DNA of 64,000 bases from Acephala macrosclerotiorum (lineage: Eukaryota; Ascomycota; Leotiomycetes; Helotiales; Mollisiaceae): NCBI GenBank assembly GCA_014904845.1, contig MU119267.1, positions 123,006 through 187,005 of the forward strand, given 5' to 3'. Shown here in pieces: positions 24,576 to 37,357 of the stretch (position 1 is its first letter; each line of letters opens with the position of its first letter). Position numbers and translations under genes: made by a program. The notes below the pieces were generated by a model. That model saw nothing but the letters and a program-made list of their open reading frames with translations, had not been told where the DNA came from and ran no database searches.

Positions 24576-27500
24576 GTAAATGAGAAAAACTCGTCAAACT
24601 TTAAAACAATAACGATTTTTTAATCGAAAAAAAACTATTTTTTCTTTTTTTATTTACAGCGATTTCACTTTTTTATTGATTTTCTTTAGAATATTTTTGC
24701 TTATTTTAATAAATTTTATTTACACTTTGAAAGTTTTATTTTTCTTTTATTGTAATCGGAACGGCTCTATTATATAAAGAAACGAGATTATACTATTTTT
24801 TCTTTTTTTAGAAAATCTTAAAAAATTCTAGTTTTTAGAATTTATAAAAAACATTTTCTAATATATTCGAACATTTCTAAATATATTTCGATATATTTGA
24901 ATGTATTTCGATTATATTTGATTATATTCAAATTATATAAACGTTTATTAATACAATATTTATTATGATTTATAGAAAAATCTTTTTCAATTTTTTTTTT
25001 TCTTTTTTTCAAAATTTTTCAATTACAACTTTTCAATTTTACGTCAATTCAAAAACTATAATTTTTTTTTAGTATTATTTATTTCTTTTTTCATTTTTTT
25101 AAAATTTTAATTTGTATTATTTTATATGTAAACAATTTTGTCAATCGAATATATTCTATTTATTTGAATATTTCACGACGATTTTTTTCAAGAATTTATA
25201 CACGTTTTTTTTATAAAAACGATTTATAAATATTTGTTTTTTTCATTTCTTTCTTTTTAAAATTCATTTAATATATTTCATGAGAAATCAATATAAAACT
25301 GTTTATTTAAAACTTTCAAAATTTCCTATTCGGGATTAGTACTACGGTATTTCAATTACATATACCAATACGTTTTAAAAACTTTTCTCGTAAAAACAAA
25401 CAAATTTCGCAATTTTCAATTATTCAAAACGTAAAAATATTTGTTTACTTTTCTTATATAATTTTTTTACAAATATAAAAACTTATAATTCTTTTTAATC
25501 TTATCGATAAATTTCTTTTTTTCAAATTTACGCGTTTTCCACTTTCAAAATTCGATCAATTTATTACATTACTTTTTTACGCGCAAATTTTACAATTTTA
25601 GTTTTTACCCTCGAAATTCTTACGATATTACTATTATGTTTCAAGGAAATGTTTTATTAAACCTCGAAAACACGAATTTCGCGTACAAAAAACGAGACGA
25701 AAATGATTATAATACGTTTATACAAATCGTACAACGCGATCTCGATAATCTATAAAAAACTATTAATAGACTGTCACTTGAAAAGAAAGCAATTGCGATT
25801 AGTAATATCAATAATGAACTTATGAAAACCAAGAACGTAATAAAGAAAGTTTTAATTGGATAAAAAAAGAAAATTGAAAATAGTACTACTTTGAAATTTT
25901 CTAAGAAAATTTTAAAACAATATACAGTTTTAAACAAAGACTTTTTCTCTAAAATAAACAAGGTTAAAAAGTCGCGTATCGCGCTTTAATAAATTCGATT
26001 TAATTTAATCAAAACTTTTAATAATATGTTTAAACGTTACAATTAAAAAATTTTTTTTTGAGTTTAAATATTTCGATAATTTATTGAAAATTTTATTAAT
26101 AGATTTTACAGTAAATATGTATATTAAGAACTCGAGTAAATGTTTCGTATAAAACGTTTTACGTCTCGCGAAATTATTAGAGTTATTAATATAATTATTA
26201 TCGAGAAAAACAAAGTCTATAATACGCTATTTATAAGAATACTTTTTCGATTTATCGATTGTAAAAAGGCGTTAGTATATTTAAAAAATACAAGCGACGA
26301 TCTAATAATTACAGATTTAAATAAAGTAAATTTGAAAGAATTACGTTTTATTTTCTATCTTTGCGAACTTTTAATAATTGAAAAATATATTAAAAAATTT
26401 TTTTCGATCTTTGCGAATAAACCTAGAAAATGATCGATTATTACTATTAATAGTATAAGTATTCGAGATACCAAGTCTCAAAAAATTGCTAATACTAATA
26501 TTTTATTTTTTCAAACAATTTCATTAACTGGTAATAACGACGACAACGGCGATAATAACGATAACGATGTTATTATTGTTGATTCTTTCGTATAAAACTC
26601 TTTGCCTTTTCAAATTTTTTAAATCTTTCGAATTTTTCAATCCGCTTTTTTTTCTACTTCGATCTCCACGCTAATCAAATCTAAAAAATCTATTGTTAAT
26701 AATAAGAAATATTACAATATGTTTACACTTACGCCAAAGAAACACAAAATTGTTATTATTTTATCGCAGTTTAATATTATTTTATTCCAGTCAACTTGCG
26801 AACTTTGATTAAATAATATACGTTCGATAATTGATTGCGCGTGCAATATAAGCGGTACTTAAAAATCAAACGTTGCTTTTTTTGATACTTTGAACTTCGC
26901 TAATCGTATTAAAATTCTAAGTACTGTTTATAATATTTATAAGTATTTGTTCATTGAGCAACTTTGTTGAATTCATTGTATAACGCTTTATAAAAATCTC
27001 GATTTATACTTTGAAAACGACGAAAAATAGATTGAAATTATAAAAATATGATTATTTAAAATTTATAAGTTGTATATTGAGAAAAAGAATTTTCGACTCG
27101 CTTGAATCCATTTTAATACTCGTTTCTAGTTCATAAATATTTTTACCATTTTTCAATATAAACAGAAGACGCTAACGAAAAATCGATTTTAGTTCTCGCG
27201 AGTTTCTATCGTTTCTACGCTTGTTTCTTCGGTTAAACCGTCTGTTGATTTGAAAATTACAATAATCTTTGCTTTATAAGATTTTTTCAAATAAACGAAA
27301 AAAAAAAATATTTTGTTGCTTTTTTTCAAGGAAATTAATATACTGAAATTCTATTACCAATGAACTCTTTCCAACGAATTCTTTTTTCTATACAATACGT
27401 ACTTTCTTTTTATTATTTAGTTTTTGTAAGTAAACTTCAAATTGTAACTATTGTTTTATCGATTTTCTAGGGACTACTTTTTTTATCTCGTTATTTTTTC

Positions 27501-30500
27501 TCAGTTTATTAAATTCTATTAAAACGATAAAATTGATTAATTCTTCTACGAAAAAAAAGTAAATATATTCTAAGATTCAAATTTATTGTACATTAAACTT
27601 TTTCTTTCTAGTAAACTTCAAATGATTTATTTGCGATTTAACGACTATAGAAAAACGATAAATTGATTATTTCGATTCTCTAAAAAAACTACTTGAATAA
27701 ATCTCTTTTCTAGTATTAAAAATCGAATTTTAATTGAAGATTTTTTAAAGCAAACTTAATCAAACATTGTAAAAAAAGAATCTCAAGAATTAGAATTGCA
27801 CGTTTACAAAATAAAAACTTTTATCGATCGAAAATACGTCGAGAATTCCAAGAACTCTAGTTTTTTTACTTTATTTCCCGTGAGTTTAATACTTGTTGGT
27901 ACTAGTAGAAAAATCATCGGCGATACTAATTTTGAGCGCGGTTTCGATATTATCGGTATTATTCAATAAGAATTTTCCGAGTTAAATAATTGGTAAAAAT
28001 ATAAATTTCGAGAAGAAAAAAAACGATTTTGATTGAATATTTAAAAATACCGGTTTTTGAAAGGAGAAATGAGAATATATTATACAATAAAAAAATCATT
28101 TTGAGTAGCGCTAGAAACAATAGAAATAAAGACTATAAACGAAATAATATTCTTATTTTTATTAAAGAAAATCTTTTTTTTATTATTGATTTCAATTAAG
28201 AATTTTTAACTTCTTAAATACAATACGTATTACACGTTTTTATTAGATATTTTTATTCGTTATTTTGAGATTAAAAAACCAATGTAATTGAATGCGCGTT
28301 CGAAAAAAGTAAAAATTGTAAAAATGACAAGAAAATCGCGAACTATTTGACAAATAATAGAATATTTGTAAATTTTATTGAGTAAATAATTTCTCATTTT
28401 TTCGTGGATAATTTTAATATTAAAAACGAACTTTTTAAACTATCGTTCAAATTCAATATTAGTAATAATCAAAGACTTTTTAGCGCGTTAAATAACGACG
28501 TATTTTGCGTAATCGTGATATGAATTATTCTTTCAATTTTTATTGTTTTTTTCGATAGAAAAAAAAGTTCATTGATTTTGCGCGATATATTAACGTTTTG
28601 TCTCTTATTCTCGCTCTCGTACAATTGTAATAATTGCAATAGATTTACGTTTGTACTAATTGTAAACGTATTCGAAGTATGTTTTTATTTTTTTATATTG
28701 CGTTACGTTGATTTTATTCTCGTTATCATATATATAAAAAACGTAATTAAATTTGTATCGAAAGTCGCAAATTAAAATAACGAAAAAATAACGTGTTATA
28801 AAAAACTTTTTATAGTATTTTTCGAAGACTTTATAACTAGCGATAATAACAAATTAAAAAAACGATTTATCGTTTTGAGTTTAAAAAATTTGCAATTGTT
28901 ATAATATATAGAAATAATCGAAAATTGTATTATAAAAAATTGAATATTTCTCGATTTAAATTTAAATCGTAAATCGTTGAAAAATATTAAAAAAGATCGC
29001 GATTTGTTTTAACATAGTCCAATTTTTATTAATTAGTATCAAGTATTTACGAACAAACGCGTTCTATTTTTGGAATTGTAATACGATTTATAAAAGCTTT
29101 TCTATTTTAATTAAAACTTTGATTAATTTGTTAATAAAATTCTAATGAATAAATATATTATTAAGAAATTCATTGAAAAAAATATTTAAATTCTCGTACA
29201 TTTTTTTGAGTTTTTAATGTAATAACTTTTTACCTTTGAAAATAAAAGCGAAACAACGAAAAATAAAAAGAACAAAATATTTACTACTATTAATAGAATC
29301 CATTGCTCTTTTTATAGTCTAAATATAATATGAACGACGTACATTAAATTCAAATTTAATAATTACAAAAACTGGAAAATATTAAAATATATTTTTATTT
29401 ACTTTAAATATTTAATATAATTTATAATATTAAAACGAATCGAGCGAAATTAAACGCGTTTTATTACAATGTTTAATTTACTATATTTCTATACAAATTG
29501 TATAGTAAAAAATAGATTCAATATTGAAAAAAAACAAATTCTACGTATTTATTTAAATTGCAATATTATAAATATACGTATAACAATGAACGTTTTTTTT
29601 AAAGCGATTAAATCGTAGAAAATTAAACGTTTTATTTGTTTTTTCTATTTTTTTGTATTTCTTTTCGACGATAGTTTTAAACTTTTCAAATATTGTATTA
29701 TTAGAAGTAACGTTATCCCGAGTAATAACGATAATAATATAAATAATATTAAATCGATTTATAATTACCAAAAGTTTCTCATAGAAATATTTTCTATTAT
29801 AAAAAACTTTTTCAAATTTAATAATATTCAAAAAAATAAAAATATATTTTTTTATTTTCGTAATAATATATTTTATTACAATAAAATAATTCAATTTATT
29901 GTTTTCAGATTATTTATTCATTGTAAAAAAAACGCGTTTATCAAATTCTATATATATTTAAAAAATATTATATTATTTCTTTTTTTTTATTTCGTATCGT
30001 ACTTTCAAATCGCTTATTAATAGTTTGCGAGAAATTTGTTTCGTCGTAAAAAAAAAGAATTTGATTAAAGTTCATATTTTTAATTGATCGACGATAAAAA
30101 AAAATAAATTGTTTTTAACGATTTATTCGAGTAATAAAAAGCGATATTGTTCGTTATAAATTTAATCGAATTCAAATTTTTAAAAATAAAACTTTTTATT
30201 AATTTTTTTTATTTTGAACTATTTATCGATTTTTTTTTAATTTAAAAAAATTGTTAAATAATACTTTTAATAGTAACTTTTGTAGTTATTTGTTCTTGTC
30301 AAAGAACGATTAATAAATTTAAACTCGTAAATCGTATATCCTGGTTAAGAATATATTACAATTATTATATAGTGATTAGATTTATAAATAGAGCGATTGT
30401 AAAAAAAATGTAAACTTTTGAAAAAAAACGCGTTCGTAGGTTTAAAAAGAAAAGTTCTTTTTTTAAAGCGGTTGTGAAATAGTAATGTAAATATATTTTG

Positions 30501-30700
30501 ATTAGAAAAAGTAGAAATTCTATTTCGCTTCGAAAAAGTTTGAAAAAGTTTTCGAGAGTGTAATTCTCTTTTAGAAAGACTAGAAAAAGTGATAAAAGAT
30601 TGTCGAGATATATTTGATTCGTTTTTAGATGAAATAAAGACTGTAAATAGACTATAAATAGTAGTATTGATAATAATGATTCTTTATAGTGCTACTGTTT
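24576..30700 (+). other. AT-rich stretch between pol and the preserved 3' ORF of copy A, possible decayed extra coding region
   Basis: 6.1 kb with no standard Gypsy domain. Plus-strand frames read as protein-like for long stretches despite many stops. Examples are the segment from ATG 25638 (ENTNFAYKKRDENDYNTFIQ, then ISNINNELMKTKNVIKK), the open segment 26140-26433, an acidic Asn/Asp run near 26540 and protein-like sequence near 27890 (ILVGTSRKIIGDTNFERGFD). I cannot name any product. It is either a mutated extra ORF set of an oversized Gypsy element or an older nested insertion. Confidence 0.4.
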
Positions 30701-31049
30701 GTACGAGATTCTATTTAGAGCTAAAGAGCAACCGAGCAATTCTATTGGCTGCGGGGCCGGACTTACAATTTTACGAGTCACCTGACTGAATATTCAGGTA
30801 ATTATTCAAATACCGTTAAATTATTGAATAATCATTTATTTAACGAGTAAAGAATAAGTTATTTATTCAGTATGGTCACGGTTTTTACCGGAAATACCGT
30901 GCCCAAGACTGGGCGATACTACCTACGAGAAACTCAAAGAAGTTCATAACAAGCTTCGAGCTCCCTCCGAGAGTCGATTTCGAGAACTTCCTGACGACGA
31001 ATCCTTTCTCGGTAGTGTCCAACTTGAAGGGGTCGGCGCAATATTCGAT
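30701..31049 (+). other. unmutated leader with short palindromes before the 3' ORF
   Basis: GC composition returns to normal. It contains the perfect palindrome CTGAATATTCAG (30786-30797), ATTATTCAA/TTGAATAAT arms (30801-30809 and 30824-30832), and a near-palindrome CACGGTTTTTACCGG/AAATACCGTG around 30876-30902. The frame of the following ORF is open from 30858. Confidence 0.5.
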
Positions 31050-31475
31050 ATGATCCGCTGCGCGAAACCCTTAGACCACCCTGCCGTCCGATATGAGATT
31101 TCCCAATGGCTAGACTACCAGAACTCGTCTGGTGATAGACATTTGCACACTCATTGGCAAAAACAGGCTGTAACTCAAGTCAAGCTGGCCTTTCGGTATC
31201 TTGAGATGAGAGAAATGGAGATGTTTCCTGGCAATAAGTCCTTCTTTAGATGCGAGGCTGAGGGATTGGTAGCGCCTGTGGAGGATGATCAGGAGTATCT
31301 GGTTATCTCTGACGATGAGCTTGAGTCTGAGATTCGTCTGCCCCCTTTCTCCCCACTAAGTTCTAAAGGGAAAGGAAAGCAGACTGCAAAGGAGCTTAGC
31401 GCTGACAGAGATATTGAGAAGGCTGCCAGATTCTTGGAAAAGGACGACGATGATTTGGAGGATCTCGGGCTTTGA
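31050..31475 (+). CDS. acidic-tailed ORF next to the 3' LTR, family unknown
   Basis: 141 codons from ATG 31050, with the same frame open upstream to 30858. The N-terminal part is helical and basic/aromatic (HPAVRYEISQWLDYQNSSGD, then HTHWQKQAVTQVKLAFRYLE). The C-terminal half is acidic and low-complexity (EDDQEYLVISDDELESE; SSKGKGKQ; EKDDDDLEDLGL). No catalytic motif or signal peptide. It ends about 85 bp before the 3' LTR, inside copy A, and is far less mutated than the 6 kb upstream. It may be the last part of a third ORF of the element, or a captured host fragment. I do not recognise it. Confidence 0.5.
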   Translation: MIRCAKPLDHPAVRYEISQWLDYQNSSGDRHLHTHWQKQAVTQVKLAFRYLEMREMEMFPGNKSFFRCEAEGLVAPVEDDQEYLVISDDELESEIRLPPFSPLSSKGKGKQTAKELSADRDIEKAARFLEKDDDDLEDLGL

Positions 31476-31559
31476 GTTCCTTGCTTAGAACGGGTCTTTT
31501 CTCTTTTTCTAGCTCTTTTCTTCGAGGCTCAAGACGAGCTCGTCATATAAGGGGACGAT

Positions 31560-31817
31560 TGTAGTAGGGCTATATACTCTCCCTTCAAAATCCTTGTAAA
31601 TAGCTAGTTTCGAGGGCAGTACTGGTCACGTGTCTTCTAGTACATAAAGAGCTTTCGCTCACTATAGACTAATCAACAACCCTTTCTACTTCTACTCTGA
31701 CTGATTGATTGATTGATTTACGGATTACGGATTACTTCGGATAAGTCTAGCCCACTGGCTAAGACGAACTGACCTACGGTTGGGCCTTTTTGCTTTGTGC
31801 TCTATTGCTTTTCTACA
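31560..31817 (+). repeat. 3' LTR of copy A
   Basis: 258 bp, TG...CA, preceded by a polypurine tract. Differs from the 5' LTR only by transitions. Confidence 0.9.
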
Positions 31818-34165
31818 ATATTTATTGTTTTTATTAAAATAAAATTTCTTTAAATTATTAAACTTTTTAATTATTTAATTTTTTGAATTTCGTTTTTTTA
31901 TTTTTACTCGAAATTTTAAATTTTCTTTTTTTGTATTGTACGATTAATATTCGTTGTAAATTTCTTATTGCGAATAATCGATCTTTCGAGATTTATAATT
32001 ATTTTATTGTACATCAAAAAATTGAAAAATTTATTATTATAAAAAATTTAATTCTAATAAATTTCTTTATTTTCGTCGCAAATAATATTGTATTTATTCG
32101 AGAATTTGTTTATAATATTGATTTCTTATTATTATTTTTTAAAAAAGTAATTTCTTTTCAAATATTATCGTTTAAAATCGATTTATTTTATAATAAATCG
32201 TAATATCGCGTTTATTTTCTATTTCAATAAAATTTTCGATAATATTCTCGAATCTCTAAAATAATAACTTCGAAAACACGTATATTTTATTTTTATTTCA
32301 AAATACTTCTTATTATAATTTTTAATTTGTATTTAAAATTTCAAAAACTATTTTCTCGTTTTCTCGAATTGATACTTTTTAAATTCTTTACAAATTTGAT
32401 TATTGAATAATAAATATTTTTTGTTTAAATTTTAATCTATAAAATTTATTTAAAACAATTAAATTTAATCGAAATTAATTATTCGAATTAAATCGAAAAT
32501 TAAATTTTTTTTTTTCTAATTACTATTGTATTTTCGTATCTAATTAAATCATATATTATTATTGTCTTTAAATAAAAGTTTCAATTTATTAAATTAATTT
32601 TTTATACGAAATATAAATATTATTATTTTTAAAGTAATTTTTTAAACAAAAAATTAATTTATTAATAATTATTTTAAAATATATTACTTTTTAATTTTTA
32701 AAATTATTTTAATAAAATTCTTATAAAATACTATTTTTATATTTTAATTTTTTAAATACATAGAATTTATATAAAATAAAATCATTAATAATAAATTCAC
32801 TCAAATTTAATTACTAGAAATCGATTTATTTTTCGTATTTATTTTTATCGTAATAAAATAAACTTTTTTTTTCTATATATTTATTTGATTCAATTTTATT
32901 TAATAATAAAAAAATTGTCGTAATTATTTGTAATTTATTATATTCAATATTAAATAATAAAAATATATTCAAAAATAATAAAACGTTTTTCGAAAAAAAT
33001 TTATTTTTATTTTAAATATCAATTTTTATCATTTTAAAATATTGATTTATATTTAATAAATTTATTTATTTTAATATAAATTTGTTTATTTGTATATAAA
33101 ATATAAATAAAAATTCAAATTAATTGTAATTTAAATACGTTTCAAATAACGTAAAAATTTATTGTTTTTAAAAAAAAACGTAATATATAACGCTTTTTAT
33201 CGTTTTAATTATTAATTTAAAAAAAATAAAATTTTTATAATTGATTTTTTTATCGTATATAATAAACGCAAATCAAAAAAAGTGCAATTAAAATTCTAAT
33301 AATTGATTTTTTAAACTTTTAATATTATATACAAAATTTTTTAAATATCGAAAAAAATATAAAATGTAAAATTTTTAAATATTGAAAAAATTGTATTTTT
33401 TTATATAGAATTTTTTTAGTATTTTTTCGTAAAATCTTTTAAATACTAAAAAAAAACTAAATATACATTTTTAAATTTCAAAAAAATATATATTTTTTTA
33501 TATAAAAACTTTTTCTAATTTAAATTTTATTATTCTATATTCAATTAATAAAATTAAATACTAATTAATATTAGTAATATTAAAATACTCGAATATATTA
33601 ATATATTACGTTTAATAATTGTAGTTTTTATATATTGAATATAAAAATTGTTAATTATTTAAAAAATTAAATTTAAAATCGAAAGTATTAATATATTTTC
33701 AAGTTTTATATTAGTTTTTTTTAATTAAAATACGTAATAAGTACGTATATATATTTTAATAATTCGATTAATTTTTATTTAAATATATTTTTATTTATTA
33801 AATAATTAAAATTCGAAATTAATTTAAAATTAATAAAATCTAATAAATCGAAAATTAGTTTTTTTATTTTTTCAATTTAAACTCGATTAAATATATTTAA
33901 TAAAAACTAAAAAAAAAAAAATATATTTAAAATGTTTTTAAAAATTACTATAAATATTAATAAATTAAAATATATAAAATAATATTTTAAAAGTATTTTA
34001 TAAACAATTTGAAATACAATTAATAAAAAGATTTTTAATAAATTGAATAAAAATATAGTAAATCGAATTAAAATTTATATTGAAATAAAAAAATAATATA
34101 TAAAATATTGAAATAAGTTTTTAATATTTTTAAAAGATTTTTTATTAAAAAGTAATTAACGTATG
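31818..34165. repeat. AT-rich mutated repeat block (right arm)
   Basis: Continuation of the 10.25-16.74 kb block after the Gypsy insertion. No supported gene; the long frame at 31883-32203 is low-complexity Phe/Ile/Asn. Ends sharply near 34165 where GC composition normalises. Confidence 0.75.
33570..33757 (+). repeat. direct repeat, right copy (partner 10960-11144)
   Basis: Same orientation as the left copy. Together they bracket the AT-rich arms plus the Gypsy element, as LTR remnants of an older host element would. Confidence 0.5.
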
Positions 34166-35658
34166 CGCCTATTAATAGAATCAATCAGATCTCGAATTAG
34201 ACGGAAGATGGTTAAATTGTATGGACTTTTGTAAATTAATATTTTCATGGGATGCGGAGTAAAAAAATCATGGCTCAAACTTATGACTTAGTACTGTAAT
34301 ACAAACGCAGGGATCAGAAGTCCAGCAGCAAGAATGGCTTTCTGGTCACGATGCATTTTCAGAATTCCGCAAGCCAAAAGCAATGAATATCGTAAGAAGT
34401 AGTTGTAACCCTTCCCCTGTTTTATTGAGTGATTGCTCTTATATATCACCGAATGAACCTTCTTGTCGAGACGTCACTGTCGTGGCATACTTGGGACCGA
34501 AGACGAAAGCGAGATAGGCGGTGGGGTTACACGGCCAACTACTTAGATAGCGCGACCTCTCCAACGCCTCAGCTTATTAGATCCAAGACTTCTGGTCACT
34601 GTTGTTCCTTTGAATCCTATTTCTCGTGATATATAATAGTTCATCATTGAGAGCCCTCAATGAAAGAGAACGGAACGAAGGATAATATTTATGGTGATGT
34701 GGGACATTGGGGAGGACGGTGCAGCGACAGAAGTCCTGTGTCAGCCTGACGCACACGGTGGTCACGAATTCGGGTGGCCTCAGCGCATTAGCCGCTAGCG
34801 ATCAATGCCTGTGGATAATCTACGGCAAGGTTTCTGCCAAGCCTCATGAGAATTTTGAACATCTGGTACAATTGACAGCACCAGGTTGAAGAGACACCAG
34901 ATTTATTTGACACCTCAGTAAAACAAAGGTGATTAATTCTCCAGACCCGGTAGTGTAGAGTGTACGCAGAGGAGCTACCCTTTTCATCCCTCGCTTAAAA
35001 GCGATATGGCAACACCATGCTCACCATATGAACAGACTACTTTGCAACGAACAATCTATTCTAGTCATAGCACAAGAGAAGGTATCGAATTTTCGTCATA
35101 TCCAGCGCCTCGCATTACGAACAACTTCAAGCGAACAAATTGACATGCTCAGAATCAGGTCACGGCAAACACCCTCTCAAGGTAAGACATCTAGACCAGA
35201 GCTTCCATCGAAAAAGTCTCAGCTCTCTCGGGACAATTGTTGGTACATATGATCTCGGTTGGTGTGGCTAGAGTTGTCTCAGCCCTATCAAACTCTTATT
35301 TGGCGAAACTCAGACATCATGTCATGATACGAAGTATTGCTTTTTCTGTGGCACAGAAACTAGCTAGTGATACCAAACACGATCAACGTGCGTATTGGGG
35401 AATATTAGCGCGTGATTCAACTAGTTAAAAATAGGCCACGGTGAACAGCCATCTTTCAGTAACACTTCTCGGCCATGAGAAGGGCAACACCGTGTCTCAA
35501 GTACTACTCTGAGCTGCTGCCCTCTATAATAAACAAATATTATCTTTGTATTTCCAATGCTCCCATCCGATCCTCTTTACTTTCGTCATAATTGTTAACG
35601 GCGTCGGTAATCTATCAGCATTTGAGACTTCCATCTATTTGCTAGAACATTCCGAGCC
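34166..35658. other. intergenic region, no gene recognised
   Basis: Normal GC, but the open frames are short (at most about 74 codons) and show no known features. The last 300 bases are the promoter of the membrane-protein gene. Confidence 0.5.
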
Positions 35659-37187
35659 ATGATCTCGCCATTGAATGACGGCTTCCTTCGCGGATTTCTG
35701 AGAGTCTATTTTCTCATCTCCTTCCTCTCCATCAACCTCGTCGGCAGCCAGGTTTGCAAATGCGCCAACAAACTCAGAGTGTCGAGAGGCAACTACATCA
35801 AGGTTATAGAAATGACGGGATTGTTACGGCTACCAGAAATCTTGAAGGGTATATGGAGATTGCGACGCTTGCCGGGTGGACTTTGGTCTGGTCTTCTTAT
35901 GGCTGCTGTTGGTATTTGCTCTGTTATCTCCGACTTGGCGACGTCCGCTTTGGTCACCAAACAATGGCTCCCATCGCGATGCAAATTCGACCAAGGGTTG
36001 GTGGTAAACGGAAATAAGAGTATTTATGCCTCGCCTCCCCCGAACGAAGCGGGTTCTCGAACAGCCAGAGATTCCCAACTGAACAGGTACGGCATAATTA
36101 CCAGAATATGATAGGTGTGACCGAGGTCTGGCTGATATAATGGTGTTCTAGTGACAGCAATGGAGGAGACATAGGTATCTACTACAAATCCAACACTGAT
36201 CCTGACTTTCGAGCAACCTCCGAAGACATAATGGGCTGGTGGACTTGCAATCCCTCTATGGACTCGTCGATCATACCAGCATCAGATGACCTTGGCACCA
36301 TATTCGACAAGCTGTTCAAGGCCGATCTTCAATATAGTCCGGATGCTTCCGGCGAGACGTCTAACATTGATGGAGATGGGAACACCAAGCAAGTGATCTA
36401 CATATCTGCATCAGCTGTCGAAGGTTCGAACGCGGGAGTCAAAGGCTCTTTTGATCAGGGGTACTCATTCGAAAACGACAAAGTATTCAGCAACTATCAT
36501 TGCCAACTCAATCCATCCTCTCGGGGAATTTCTGGGCTCCAGACAATACTTGGAAGTATAAACATGACCACCGCGATGTTGCAATGGGTTGATAACCTCC
36601 CGTCGCTCATCTACGATGGCCCAGATACACCAATTACCTCGAGTCCAGAATCTTATCTCGAACTAGTCCTCAACGCTATGATGATGGTCCAAGGAGGATC
36701 GGGCAGCATCCTCAGCCCGGCTATTTCAGGCCTGGACCAAAAATACGGCTGCATTACACCACAAACTGAAGTCTCTCCCTTCGTGATCTTCCTCACTGTC
36801 GCAGTAGCTCTCACCCTCACTGGACTTTTGTCCCAGTGGATATACCTTCTCATCTACCTGGGCGAGAAAAAGTCGGCACTAGAACCATTCCCAAACAATC
36901 TCCTGACGTGGATGCTACAATCCACACGCGAGAGTACCTTTGCGAATTCTGGAGACCAATTACATCGTTTATCGCCAAGTAAAGAGTCTGATCTCGAAGG
37001 CTGGGTGTTTGGGGGTCAGGATGGGGATGGTGCATGGTTGAGGGTAACGAGGAAAGAGAATGCGATTCCGTTGACGGGTATGGTCTCACCTGGAATAGCC
37101 GGGACAGATGACAAGACAGGAGGGCTTAGTGAGACAGTTGTCGAGCATTCACGCTATCGAGGTATCTTTCCATATGAGGGAGTGTGA
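35659..37187 (+). CDS. fungal integral membrane protein of unknown function
   Basis: 487 residues after removing one intron (36087-36151, 65 nt), which joins SQLN to SDSNGGDIG. Predicted membrane segments are FLRVYFLISFLSINLVG near the N-terminus, GLWSGLLMAAVGICSVISDL (about 75-95) and FVIFLTVAVALTLTGLLSQW (about 340-360). Between the last two lies a long extracytoplasmic loop with Cys and N-glycosylation sequons (NKS, NMT). The C-terminal tail is hydrophilic and probably cytosolic. This layout matches large lineage-specific fungal membrane proteins. A further small intron in the first exon (35752-35802) is possible. No biochemical role can be stated. Its neighbour is the convergent PTR2 transporter. 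Confidence 0.75.
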
Positions 37188-37357
37188 TATTATGTTTCTG
37201 GGCTGATATCACAGAATGTTTACATTACAGCTGCATCTCTATCTGTCTCCTGTACAGGACCTAGAGAATGCCTTTGCCAGCACACAATCCCTCCGTGGTC
37301 TAATCCATCATCATGCATCCAAATTCTACTCCAACAGATACACACAAAGTTATGCAC

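Larger units (their letters stand above)
16738..31817 (+). mobile_element. Ty3/Gypsy-type LTR retrotransposon, about 15 kb, partly mutated (copy A)
   Basis: Bounded by 258 bp LTRs (16738-16995 and 31560-31817) that begin TG and end CA, with ATAT on both outer sides (16734-16737, 31818-31821) as a possible target duplication. A primer-site-like TGG follows the 5' LTR at 16997 and a polypurine AAGGGGACGA (31549-31558) precedes the 3' LTR. The internal order is gag, protease, RT, RNase H, integrase, i.e. the Gypsy order. Pol remnants end near 24575, leaving a further 6.5 kb AT-rich stretch and a preserved ORF before the 3' LTR. The two LTRs differ at about eleven positions, all transitions. A second, much more mutated copy starts at 60157. 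Confidence 0.85.
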
